A DNA stretch of 64,000 bases from Harmothoe impar (taxonomy: Eukaryota; Annelida; Polychaeta; Phyllodocida; Polynoidae), in contig OX381708.1 of the NCBI GenBank assembly GCA_947462335.1, positions 682,001-746,000 on the forward strand, given 5' to 3'. Each line of letters starts with the position of its first letter. Position 1 is the first letter of the stretch. The notes under the pieces were generated by a model that was given only the letters and a program-made list of their open reading frames with translations, searched no databases and had not been told where the DNA came from. Of this stretch, positions 1 through 9,918 are shown one piece after another. Position numbers and translations under genes: made by a program.

Positions 1-241
1 AATAGTGCAGGAAAAATCCCATTTGATCCGTAGGTTATTTGGCTGCATGTACCTCATTATTAGAGATGACACTAAGACTTCCAATCAATCAATTTTCATT
101 TTGTATTGTCATATTGTAGGTCCTGTCTGTCTTCACGTTTGTTTTGTTATGGTTCTTATTCAGCACAGACATGTAAATACTAAAGTCTAACGTGTATAGT
201 CTAACGAGCCTATACCAATATGCATACCACTACATTATAAT

Positions 242-455
242 GTGCCTCTACATGGGTAAAAAACGACACAGCGACACAGGCGTATTAGGCCCTTTTAAAA
301 CTCGATGGACACAGGAAAATTAGGGATAAAAATCGACCCACAGGAATTTTTCTATAAGTTCTTACATACCTAAAAATCGACACAGTGACATGGCCCATTT
401 GCTTAAGATCAACACGACAACACGGCCAATACTTTGGGGACCCATGTAGAGGCAC
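242..455. mobile_element. Small inverted-repeat element (MITE-like), GTGCCTCTACATGGGT termini
   Basis: The left end reads GTGCCTCTACATGGGT and the right end (to 455) is its reverse complement. The interior contains repeated AAAATCGACACAG-like words. A diverged copy with the same termini lies at 58510-58669, and the same internal words recur at 59400-59855. There is no coding capacity, so this looks like a non-autonomous DNA element. Confidence 0.7.
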
Positions 456-782
456 CGTAATGTTCAGAGCATCTTTACCCCATAATACTATTTGCCCATT
501 TCTCTCAAAGTCTGACCTCTGTTGTGTACATTTGTCCTCACCTAGAATCAAAGGATTAGAGACAAAACCCATTATTTTTTAGACATAATCATGTTCCAAT
601 GTGAGCAGATCAGTGAGCAACTAGTGCTGTAGCTATGGGCCGGGTACACCCCTCCCAGTCACGATGTACCCGGGGCAGTTTGAGGGTGCGCACCCAGCGG
701 CCACGGACGGCAATGACAACATCTGGCATCAATTAAGAGTGGGGGCACTTTCTATATAAAGCGCGCCGGGTATCTACTATTG

Positions 783-829
783 TGATTGCTGTGTTAGTAC
801 TTATCTCGCCAGTTACCAGATCAAGCAAT
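783..829 (-). repeat. Dispersed repeat fragment (TTGCTTGATCTGGTAAC family)
   Basis: This segment is the reverse complement of sequence at about 28324-28445 and 37789-37905. All three share TTGCTTGATCTGGTA followed by GCGAGATAAGCACTGATACA-like sequence. The two larger copies also share a downstream block ending in GGGAATTATC. The element class is not clear. Confidence 0.6.
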
Positions 830-886
830 GGTGCCCCCTACTAAGGAACCTGCAACCTCGGTATAGCACTTGGATACCCTGCCCCT

Positions 887-1074
887 CTCTGGGTGCTGTG
901 TCTTACCATGATACACTGGGGGGTGGTTGGTGGGGGGGGGGGGGTATTATTGTCAGACCAGACAGGGCACCCACCCCTACTCAGACACGTAGACCTACTC
1001 CTATAATAACCAGACGGGCCGCACTCACAGACTGCTAGCGGGAAATCAGGGCAGTAACTAGGGTGCCAGGATAT
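887..1074 (+). repeat. Direct repeat A, left copy
   Basis: About 188 bp beginning CTCTGGGTGCTGTGTCTTACC reappear nearly identically and in the same orientation at 5906-6100. The sequence just left of this copy (GATACCCTGCCCC) matches the sequence just left of the minisatellite at 1436. This copy thus resembles the same locus without the minisatellite and without the inserted element. Confidence 0.85.
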
Positions 1075-1108
1075 CAAGTGGTGCGGGTAGTTGGTGGGGG
1101 GGGCGGGG

Positions 1109-1308
1109 NNNNNNNNNNNNNNNNNNNNNNNNNNNNNNNNNNNNNNNNNNNNNNNNNNNNNNNNNNNNNNNNNNNNNNNNNNNNNNNNNNNNNNNNNNNN
1201 NNNNNNNNNNNNNNNNNNNNNNNNNNNNNNNNNNNNNNNNNNNNNNNNNNNNNNNNNNNNNNNNNNNNNNNNNNNNNNNNNNNNNNNNNNNNNNNNNNNN
1301 NNNNNNNN
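1109..1308. other. Assembly gap (200 N)
   Basis: Exactly 200 unresolved bases follow a G-rich run. A round number suggests a gap of unknown true size. Confidence 0.98.
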
Positions 1309-1435
1309 TTAGTGTCATATAGAGTCCTACATTAGGGTAATATAGATTAACGCGGGTTCGTGTGGGGTATAGAGTATGGGTTGTGTAGAGTATAGGGTAC
1401 CCTGATCAGGCTGATGTGGCCATGTTACAGCACTT

Positions 1436-1745
1436 AGATACCCTGCCCCACTGTGAGCTCTGGTCCCTGCCCCACTGTGGTCCCTGCCCCACTGTGAGCT
1501 CTGGTCCCTGCCCCACTGTGGTCCCTGCCCCACTGTGAGCTCTGGTCCCTGCCCCACTGTGAGCTCTGGTCCCTGCCCCACTGTGAGCTCTGGTCCCTGC
1601 CCCACTGTGAGCTCTGGTCCCTGCCCCGCTGTGGTCCCTGCCCCGCTGTGAGCTCTGGTCCCTGCCCCACTGTGAGCTCTGGTCCCTGCCCCACTGTGAG
1701 CTCTGGTCCCTGCCCCACTGTGAGCTCTGGTCCCTGCCCCACTGT
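1436..1745 (+). repeat. GC-rich minisatellite, left half
   Basis: Tandem units of 24 bp (GAGCTCTGGTCCCTGCCCCA plus CTGT) are interspersed with 17-bp units lacking GAGCTCT. The array stops at the border of the palindromic element and resumes in the same orientation at 5356. Long open frames run through it on both strands only because the unit has no stop codon. Confidence 0.95.
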
Positions 1746-4700
1746 TAGACCACAATGCGCTGCCCCAAAATATGAAGTTGAACTGGACATGTTTTTAGAC
1801 CACGATATTATGTAATTTTCTTATAGTACATGACTTCCTCAGTTCCCAAAAAAAAGTTCCTGACGGGGTACGACCTCGTTTGCCCGTAATGGCCGTTTCC
1901 ATGGCAACCACCTCAAAATAGTGGATACGGCTGTAAAAAGTGCACATTGGCTGTCCATAGGGCTATTTGAGTTTTACCTACCCCCCCTAAATCAATGTTG
2001 AGCTTTTATCTGGTCTCATCATGCGGTTGCTAGGGTAAGCGGTTGCCTAGCAACAGACATTCTATGTGAGAATTCCCTAGAAACCAGAGGAAATATCAAT
2101 GAGATAGCTAATCTATCCATATCTAATTCATCAAAACTGACCCCCAAGAGACAATGGTGATATATCCTTGTTGACATGGTCCATAGTTACCTAGCAACAG
2201 CAGATATGTACCTAGCAACCAGCGTTAACTACCAATATGGCTGAAAATATCACATTTTGGCTCTCCATAGGACCATAAAAAGTTGACCCACCCCCATTAA
2301 ATCAACTTCAAGGTTTCTGATGGCATTAATGCCTTGTTGCTAGGGTCAATAGTTGCCTAGCAACAGCCATTCTATGCTATAATTCCCTAGTTACCATGGA
2401 AAATATCCATCAGTGAGATGATAAGCCAATACCCACTCCATTCAAATTGACCCCCATGGAAAAATGGTAATAACTCTATGTTGGTATAGTCCATGGTTGC
2501 CTAGCAACAGTAGATATCTACCTAGCAACCATTTTGAAATGCATTGATCATAGTTATCCTGAATACTGGTATATGGCAGTATTTAGGGTGGTATCTTAAG
2601 TTTTCTGACATTATCTAGGAAGTATGTGAGGCTCTATGACGGTATCTAGGAGGCATCTGAGGATGCCTGACTATGTCAAAGAGGTATAAAAGAATATTTA
2701 ACTGTATTTAAGGGTTATCTCATGTGCTCTATTGTGTATCTGGGGGGTATGAGAGATGTCTAACTGTGTCTTGGGTGAATATTGATAAGCTAGAAACCAG
2801 AGCGATTATCATTAACAGAGTTGATGCACTCATATCTACACCCAAATGGGTCCACAGGATGTCAATGATGCCATGTTCTTGTTGTTATGGTCCATTGTTG
2901 CATAGCAACAGTAGATGCCTGCCTAACAACCAATGTTAAATGTTTGTTATACTAGCTTTTGCCATAGTGGCTTTGTTTACTACTGCCTTACAGTATCTGT
3001 ATGAGGTGCTGAGGCTGCCTGACAGTATCTGGGGCCTTATGTCAACCTCCAAGGCATTATCTAAGAGATACCTGCATATGCCTAGCACTATCATATTGGA
3101 GGCCGCTTAATACTATATAATTGATATTGATAGGCCATCTATCATTACCTTGCAGTATATGGCAGGTTGTTGGACAAATGTGATTTTGCCGGACATATAA
3201 GTCAACTTAGGTAGCCTAGGAAGAATGTTGCCAGTGCATGAGAGTATCTGTTGAGTAGCAAGGTGCCTGATGGGATCATGGGAGTATCTGACCTTGAAAA
3301 ACATGATTCTGGCTTATTCACTGGCCCCATGAAATGTTAATGTGCCACAACTGCCCCTAGATGGTAGCTAAGGAGTTTAACATACAAATTGCAGATGGAA
3401 TTTGACATTTTGCTGACAAGGCAACATAAATGACATGTATTTTTCCAGAATTATATATACTGTTTGTTTCCAAGGGGTTTGGCCATTTGATAGTATTGCT
3501 TCCCTAAGTTGTCTGAGATATTTCTTTTAAATACTGCATCACGCACACTTCAGGTAGTGTCAGTCAGCCTTATATACAAAAAACTCAGTCAGACAGCTTG
3601 AGATATGCACTTAGATACCACCCAACAGGCAGACTATCTAGTATATCATTTTACAACATCAGGCTAAAGCTAGATACAGTTAGACAGTCATTTTCTCTCA
3701 TAGGTAGATTTTAATCTGGTATTGCCAGTTCAAACTATCAATAAGAGAATTTTGTGCTGTTATTGACAGTTGGAGCTGTCTTTAGTCATGCATATATGTT
3801 GATAAGCATGCCCTGGGGTTATTTGTAACATTCCAGGAGAAATAAAGGAACTTTCAACCTCAACTTCATAGCTTCTAGCTACTGTCAGGCACATCAGATA
3901 CTTCTTTGACACAGTATTCAAGCCTTTGATACCATCTAGATATTCTTTGTCAACCTCAGGGACCTCCTAAAGCCTAGACACAACTTCAGGTACCCCCCAT
4001 TACATTGACAGACAGTAGTAATCAGGGCAACTACCAAGTGGGCACAGAATTCAGTCCAATGTTGAATCAACATTAATTCTGTGCCCACTGGGTATGGTCA
4101 AGTCTGCTAAAATATAACATTACACCTTGGTTGCTAGGTAGATATTTGCTATTACTATGCAATCATGGCCAATAGCATCGCAAAAACAACACCATTATAC
4201 TGCCAGTGAACCACAGGTATGCTCTAGTTATCTGATAACTTAACATTCACCCTAGAAACAGTGGATTCATGTAGCTCAATGCAATTTTGTGCAATATATT
4301 GGCTTACTGCATGGAAGGGGTTAAGGAGGTATGTCATATACCCCCAAGATACACAATAGAGCACTTTAGATAGCCCTAAGGTACAGTCAAATATTCTTTT
4401 ATACCTCTTTGACATAGTCAGGCATCCTCAGATGCCTCCTAGATACCGTCATAGAGCCTCACATACTTCCTAGATAATGTCAGAAAACTTTAGATACCAC
4501 CCTAAATACTGCCATATACCAGTATTCAGGATAACTATGATCAATGCATTTCAAAATGGTTGCTAGGTAGATATCTACTGTTGCTAGGCAACCATAGACT
4601 ATACCAACATAGAGTTATTACCATTTTTCCATGGGGGTCAATTTGAATGGAGTGGGTATTGGCTTATCATCTCACTGATGGATATTTTCCATGGTAACTA

Positions 4701-5352
4701 GGGAATTATAGCGTAGAATGGCTGTTGCTAGGCAACTATTGACCCTGGCAACAAGGCATTAATGCCATCAGAAACCTTGAAGTTGATTTAGTGGGGGTGG
4801 GTCAACTTTTTATGGTCCTATGGAGAGCCAAAATGTGATATTTTCAGCCATATTGGTAGTTAACGCTGGTTGCTAGGTACATATCTGCTGTTGCTAGGTA
4901 ACTATGGACCATGTCAACAAGGATATATCACCATTGTCTCTTGGGGGTCAGTTTTGATGAATTAGATATGGATAGATTAGCTATCTCATTGATATTTCCT
5001 CTGGTTTCTAGGGAATTCTCACATAGAATGTCTGTTGCTAGGCAACCGCTTACCCTAGCAACCGCATGATGAGACTAGATAAAAGCTCAACATTGATTTA
5101 GGGGGGGTAGGTAAAACTCAAATAGCCCTATGGACAGCCAATGTGCACTTTTTACAGCCGTATCCACTATTTTGAGGTGGTTGCCATGGAAACAGCCATT
5201 ACGGGCAAACGAGGTCGTACCCCGTCAGGAACTTTTTTTTGGGAACTGAGGAAGTCATGTACTATAAGAAAATTACATAATATCGTGGTCTAAAAACATG
5301 TCCAGTACTACCTGATTTCTAGGCCTCTTTTGAGGTAGCGCATTGCGGTCTA
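1746..5352. mobile_element. 3.6-kb palindromic (foldback) element with ~1-kb inverted arms
   Basis: The left arm (1746 to about 2765) matches the reverse complement of the right arm (about 4320 to 5352) almost base for base over long stretches. The outermost ends are TAGACCACAATGCGCTGCC and the complement of TAGACCGCAATGCGCTACC. TGT stands on both sides (1743-1745 and 5353-5355). Removing the element and one TGT restores an intact minisatellite unit, so this is an insertion with a 3-bp target duplication. Each arm contains two to three related modules of about 300 bp with X-box-like palindromes. The 1.5-kb centre has only short frames and no recognisable transposase, so the element is non-autonomous. 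Confidence 0.9.
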
Positions 5353-5355
5353 TGT

Positions 5356-5890
5356 GAGCTCTGGTCCCTGCCCCACTGTGAGCTCTGGTCCCTGCCCCAC
5401 TGTGAGCTCTGGTCCCTGCCCCACTGTGAGCTCTGGTCCCTGCCCCACTGTGGTCCCTGCCCCACTGTGAGCTCTGGTCCCTGCCCCACTGTGGTCCCTG
5501 CCCCACTGTGAGCTCTGGTCCCTGCCCCACTGTGGTCCCTGCCCACTGTGAGCTCTGGTCCCTGCCCCACTGTGAGCTCTGGTCCCTGCCCCACTGTGAG
5601 CTCTGGTCCCTGCCCCACTGTGAGCTCTGGTCCCTGCCCCACTGTGAGCTCTGGTCCCTGCCCCACTGTGAGCTCTGGTCCCTGCCCCACTGTGAGCTCT
5701 GGTCCCTGCCCCACTGTGGTCCCTGCCCCACTGTGAGCTCTGGTCCCTGCCCACTGTGAGCTCTGGTCCCTGCCCCACTTGGTCCCTGCCCCACTGTGAG
5801 CTCTGGTCCCTGCCCCACTGTGAGCTCTGGTCCCTGCCCCACTGTGAGCTCTGGTCCCTGCCCCACTGTGAGCTCTGGTCCCTGCCCTAC
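5356..5890 (+). repeat. GC-rich minisatellite, right half
   Basis: The same 24/17-bp units in the same orientation as at 1436-1745 continue directly after the inserted element. Occasional units have lost one C or a few bases. The two halves evidently form one interrupted array. Confidence 0.95.
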
Positions 5891-5905
5891 TGACCTGCCA
5901 CACTG

Positions 5906-6100
5906 CTCTGGGTGCTGTGTCTTACCATGATACACTGGGGGTGGTGGTGGGGGGGGGGGGGGTATTATTGTCAGACAGACAGGGCCCCACCCTACTCAGA
6001 CACGTAGACCTACTCCTATAATAACAAGACGGCCGCACTCACAGACTGCACTCACAGACTGCTAGCGGGAATCAGGGCAGTAACTAGGGTGCCAGGATAT
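5906..6100 (+). repeat. Direct repeat A, right copy
   Basis: A near-identical copy of 887-1074, differing by small indels and by a tandem duplication of CACTCACAGACTG. Confidence 0.85.
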
Positions 6101-6528
6101 ACCCTAGAGGGTGGATTAAAAATGTTGAACTTTTCTAAAAAAAATTAAAATAGATTGTGTGGGAAGAATGGAGATATGTGTGTGTAAATGTTATTGGCTG
6201 GTGAGACCGTGTACGGAGGCTGGAGGGGCAGCTAGGTAGACGGAGGGATGTATGGCAGTAGATGTACACGATATCATAGTGAAGGTATGTCTCCTATCAG
6301 TGTGTACACACATACACACACAGGGGAGGGGGGGGGGTATGTAGACAGAGGTATGTACAATCAGTGTATACACACACAGTGTAGGAGCTCCTACAGACTT
6401 TATGGCCACTCACAGCGTCCTGCCGATACACAAGTATGTACTGCAGGTACACAGGGCAGCCTATCACCCAGAAACATGAGGGGGATGTTACCGCCATACT
6501 TATACAGCACAGATAGAGGCATGTGCAG

Positions 6529-7772
6529 AAGAGGGGGGGGGGGGTGTTATCTCAGAGGGAAGCTGTGTATGGGGGGGGGGGTTATCTCAGAGGGGAACTG
6601 TGTATGGGGGGGGGGGGTTATCTCAGAGGGAAGCTGTGTATGGGGGGGGGGGTTATCTCAGAGGGGAACTGTGTATGGGGGGGGGGGGTTATCTCAGAGG
6701 GGAGCTGTGTATGGGGGGGGGGGGTTATCTCAGAGGGAAGCTGTGTATGGGGGGGGGGTTATCTCAGAGGGGAGCTGTGTATGGGGGGGGGTTATCTCAG
6801 AGGGGAACTGTGTATGGGGGGGGGGGGGTTATCTCAGAGGGGAACTGTGTATGGGGGGGGGGGGGTTATCTCAGAGGGGAACTGTGTATGGGGGGGGGGG
6901 GTTATCTCAGAGGGGAGCTGTGTATGGGGGGGGGGGTTATCTCAGAGGGGAGCTGTGTATGGGGGGGGGGGTTATCTCAGAGGGGAACTGTGTATGGGGG
7001 GGGGGGTTATCTCAGAGGGGAGCTGTGTATGGGGGGGGGGGTTATCTCAGAGGGGAACTGTGTATGGGGGGGGGGGTTATCTCAGAGGGGAGCTGTGTAT
7101 GGGGGGGGGGGTTATCTCAGAGGGGAACTGTGTATGGGGGGGGGGTTATCTCAGAGGGGAGCTGTGTATGGGGGGGGGGTTATCTCAGAGGGGAACTGTG
7201 TATGGGGGGGGGGGTTATCTCAGAGGGGAACTGTGTATGGGGGGGGGGTTATCTCAGAGGGGAACTGTGTATGGGGGGGGGGGTTATCTCAGAGGGGAGC
7301 TGTGTATGGGGGGGGGGGTTATCTCAGAGGGAAGCTGTGTATGGGGGGGGGGGGTTATCTCAGAGGGGAGCTGTGTATGGGGGGGGGGTTATCTCAGAGG
7401 GGAACTGTGTATGGGGGGGGGGGTTATCTCAGAGGGGAACTGTGTATGGGGGGGGGGGGGGTTATCTCAGAGGGGAACTGTGTATGGGGGGGGGGTTATC
7501 TCAGAGGGGAGCTGTGTATGGGGGGGGGGGGTTATCTCAGAGGGGAGCTGTGTATGGGGGGGGGGTTATCTCAGAGGGGAACTGTGTATGGGGGGGGGGT
7601 TATCTCAGAGGGGAGCTGTGTATGGGGGGGGGGTTATCTCAGAGGGGAGCTGTGTATGGGGGGGGGGGGGGTTATCTCAGAGGGGAACTGTGTATGGGGG
7701 GGGGGTTATCTCAGAGGGGAGCTGTGTATGGGGGGGGGGGTTATCTCAGAGGGAAGCTGTGTAGGGGGGGGG
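6529..7772 (+). repeat. G-run minisatellite (about 38 units of ~33 bp)
   Basis: Each unit is TTATCTCAGAGGGGAACTGT or a variant with GAGCTGT or GAAGCTGT, then GTAT and an uninterrupted run of roughly 8 to 14 G. Variable G-run length shifts the frame between units. The long open frames here are therefore by-products of a stop-free repeat and not genes. The + strand has very high G-quadruplex potential. Confidence 0.95.
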
Positions 7773-8933
7773 GGGGGAGGCTGATGTGTTATCGCTGAGG
7801 ACGACTTATCACTACTCACTCAACTGGAGGCGTGGTGGTGGGGGGGGGGGGGTCAGGGCAGCCTACAGGTCATCAAGGTGGGGCCTGGGGGCACGTCCTC
7901 AGTCCATCACAGCGTGGTGAGCAGCACCTCAGGCTGTGTGTGTGCTGCGTACTAGTAGCGGTAGTAGCCTCTCACTGCTGTCACACACTAGGTGCTACCC
8001 AGTGTGTGTGGGCACTGTGTGGACACTCCCCTCCTCTAGTGCTGACAGAGACCAGAGTGGTGTAGAGTCCAAAGTCTGCCTCTCTCTCCCTCTCTGTCAC
8101 CCCCCCCCCCCCCCTCCTTACACACACACACACAGGGTGTAAACCAGACTCTGGTACCGCCTACAGCTCAGTGTGGCAGATTCTGAGAACAGGAACTGGT
8201 GACAGACTTATCTGGTACACACCCACCAGGGACACTTCTCGTGTGTCTCACAGACTGCATAGTGCTTTAATGCACTATGCAGTTTATCGGCATGTTGCTA
8301 CTGTGAGAATGAGTAACTCCCCAGCTAGTGCTGCATCTAAACAACATACTAGTAGATACCAACGTATACTTCTGAAGGGGTAGCATAATGCATGGATGTG
8401 GCCCTGACGAGTGACATGCACCCTGACACAAAGAGCATGATGCATTAATGCACTATGCGGCCCTTAAAGGGATAGAGATGGTGTAGCGGCCCATACTTGT
8501 GCAACTTTAACTAATTCCCCCATACAGTACATGTATAGTACAGTCTACAGATCGTGGTAACATGAGACGTGGTGCTGTGTGTGCTGCTGGTGCTGCCAGC
8601 TGGCGGCACACTGGGGAAGCTGCTCTGTCAGATCTTTACAACGTGCATTAGTGGGGCCACAGGTCAGAAGATCCAGAGTACCTCTGTTCGGAGCCTCAAT
8701 GTCAACAGTTGGTTATCCAGGTAGAAGTGCAGAGAGGGTGACAGTTACTGCCACATTGGATGTACTACGGCTGTTGTATTTGCAAGACGTTAGTCCTTCC
8801 CAGTACATGCATATAGAATATTGGAATTTGTGTAATATAGTCTCACCTGTTTCTATTGTAGCTACGTCTGAAACTGCAATCTGACTATGGGGCACTGCAG
8901 GAACTGTAGAGGTTCTCATTCTGTGGTGACACA

Positions 8934-9142
8934 TACCGTAAATTCTCGCGTAGAAGCCGCGGCTAATTCAAGGGTCAGATATCCAGTGCAGCTTATAGTA
9001 TTAGCTCAGTCAGGGTGCGGCTTATACAGGAGTTTTTGCCTCTATGATTCAGTTCTAAAAGTCACAATAGTCAGATCGCTGATGCGGCTTATAGGATCAG
9101 CCCAAAGTCGGGGTGTGACTTATACGCGAGTTAGGCTTATAG
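8934..9142 (+). mobile_element. MITE family M1, copy 1 (right end lost)
   Basis: It starts with TACCGTAAATTCTCGCGTAG and contains several CGGCTTATA/GATCAGCCCAAAGTCGGGGT-type blocks shared with 47970-48195 and 61145-61370. The expected right terminus ending in TTTACGGTA is missing, so the copy is truncated. Confidence 0.75.
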
Positions 9143-9507
9143 GGCACCTGGCCGTTGATCGCAGCACCACTTGTGCTAAGTTGAGAACCTTCAGTACAGG
9201 CACTTGACCACTAGGTAGGGCAGCTAACCGGGGGTTATGACATCACAGGGCAGGCCACTATTGCTTCTGTCTGAAGTGGTTCCCAGGACTTAGCCTTTCA
9301 GTGAGTAAGCCTAGTTTCTGAGGGGCAATGCTATTCACATGTCGTCAGGGTAACACAGACTGAAGCAATCACTATCCCGACTTAGACCCCATCTAGAGGC
9401 AACCAAAGGAAGCGCCGGGGGTTGGACATGGCCGCGCCCATGGCCTAACCCCAAGGAGCCCTATACACGAGAATTTTACAGTACGGTGTATATTATGGTG
9501 TTGTGTT

Positions 9508-9760
9508 TAAAAGCAGGGGGCACCTTGAAGATCTACGGGAGTCGCTACAAGACGCTGCTGCTGTCCTATATTATGTACTGTACATGTATATAATACACAC
9601 AGTACGGTGTAATAAACCTTACCTACATGTCATGTTGTGTTACAGGGGGCACCTTGAAGATCTACGGGGAGTCTGCTGTCCTATATTGTGTACTGTACAT
9701 GTATATGATATATACAATATGGTGTAATAACCCTTACCTACATGTCATGTTGTGTTACAG
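9508..9760 (+). repeat. Copies of the RA2-exon acceptor and exon start
   Basis: The start of the real exon at 9761 (GGGGCACCTTGAAGATCTAC) is preceded by two further copies near 9515 and 9646. Each is followed by intron-like sequence with TGTACATGTATA. The second copy has the same GTTACAG acceptor as the real exon. Only the third copy opens into a full coding exon. Confidence 0.9.
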
Positions 9761-9918
9761 GGGGCACCTTGAAGATCTACGGGGAGTCGCTGCGTCCTGA
9801 CGTGCCGTACAAGACGTTACTCCTGTCGGTGGCCGACACGGCGCTCTACGTGCTCAAAGAGACGCTCGACAAGTACGGGTTGGACAAGGAGGACCCCAAC
9901 AACTTCTGTCTGGTACAG
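9761..9918 (+). CDS. AFDN: Afadin exon: RA2 domain, part 1
   Basis: The exon follows GTGTTACAG and ends at CAG before gtaggt. Two bases complete a split codon, then 52 codons follow. Residues run from [20 protein letters not shown] to NNFCLVQ, matching the beginning of the second Ras-association domain of vertebrate afadin. Just downstream (9966-9988) is a single intronic echo of the exon end (CTTCTGTCTGGTACAGGT). Confidence 0.96.

Larger units (their letters stand above)
1..9760. other. Intron (or 5' flank) upstream of first visible afadin exon
   Basis: No reading frame here resembles the afadin N-terminus or RA1, and I found no convincing exon of any other gene. Most of the stretch is repeats, listed separately. 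The first visible exon starts inside a codon (two bases completing a glycine), so a spliced upstream exon must exist. This is therefore most likely intron. The stretch 7800-8930 is largely plain sequence with a poly-C run near 8100 and a palindromic segment (8250-8460) in which a motif around GCATTAATGCACTATGC recurs in inverted form. Confidence 0.7.

Noticed and set aside
5273..5935. Frames of up to 220 codons with GQGPELTV repeats on the - strand, also at 1327-1790
   Set aside because: The 24-bp minisatellite is a multiple of three with no stop in several frames. No start context or flanking coding sequence exists.
6248..7798. Three overlapping + strand frames of 390-516 codons rich in Gly, Val, Tyr
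   Set aside because: They are produced by a stop-free repeat with variable G-run length. Any frame passes through it, and there is no non-repeat coding sequence.
8171..9207. Several 70-106-codon frames before the first afadin exon, considered as RA1 exons
   Set aside because: None resembles the afadin N-terminus, and part of them lies in a MITE copy.
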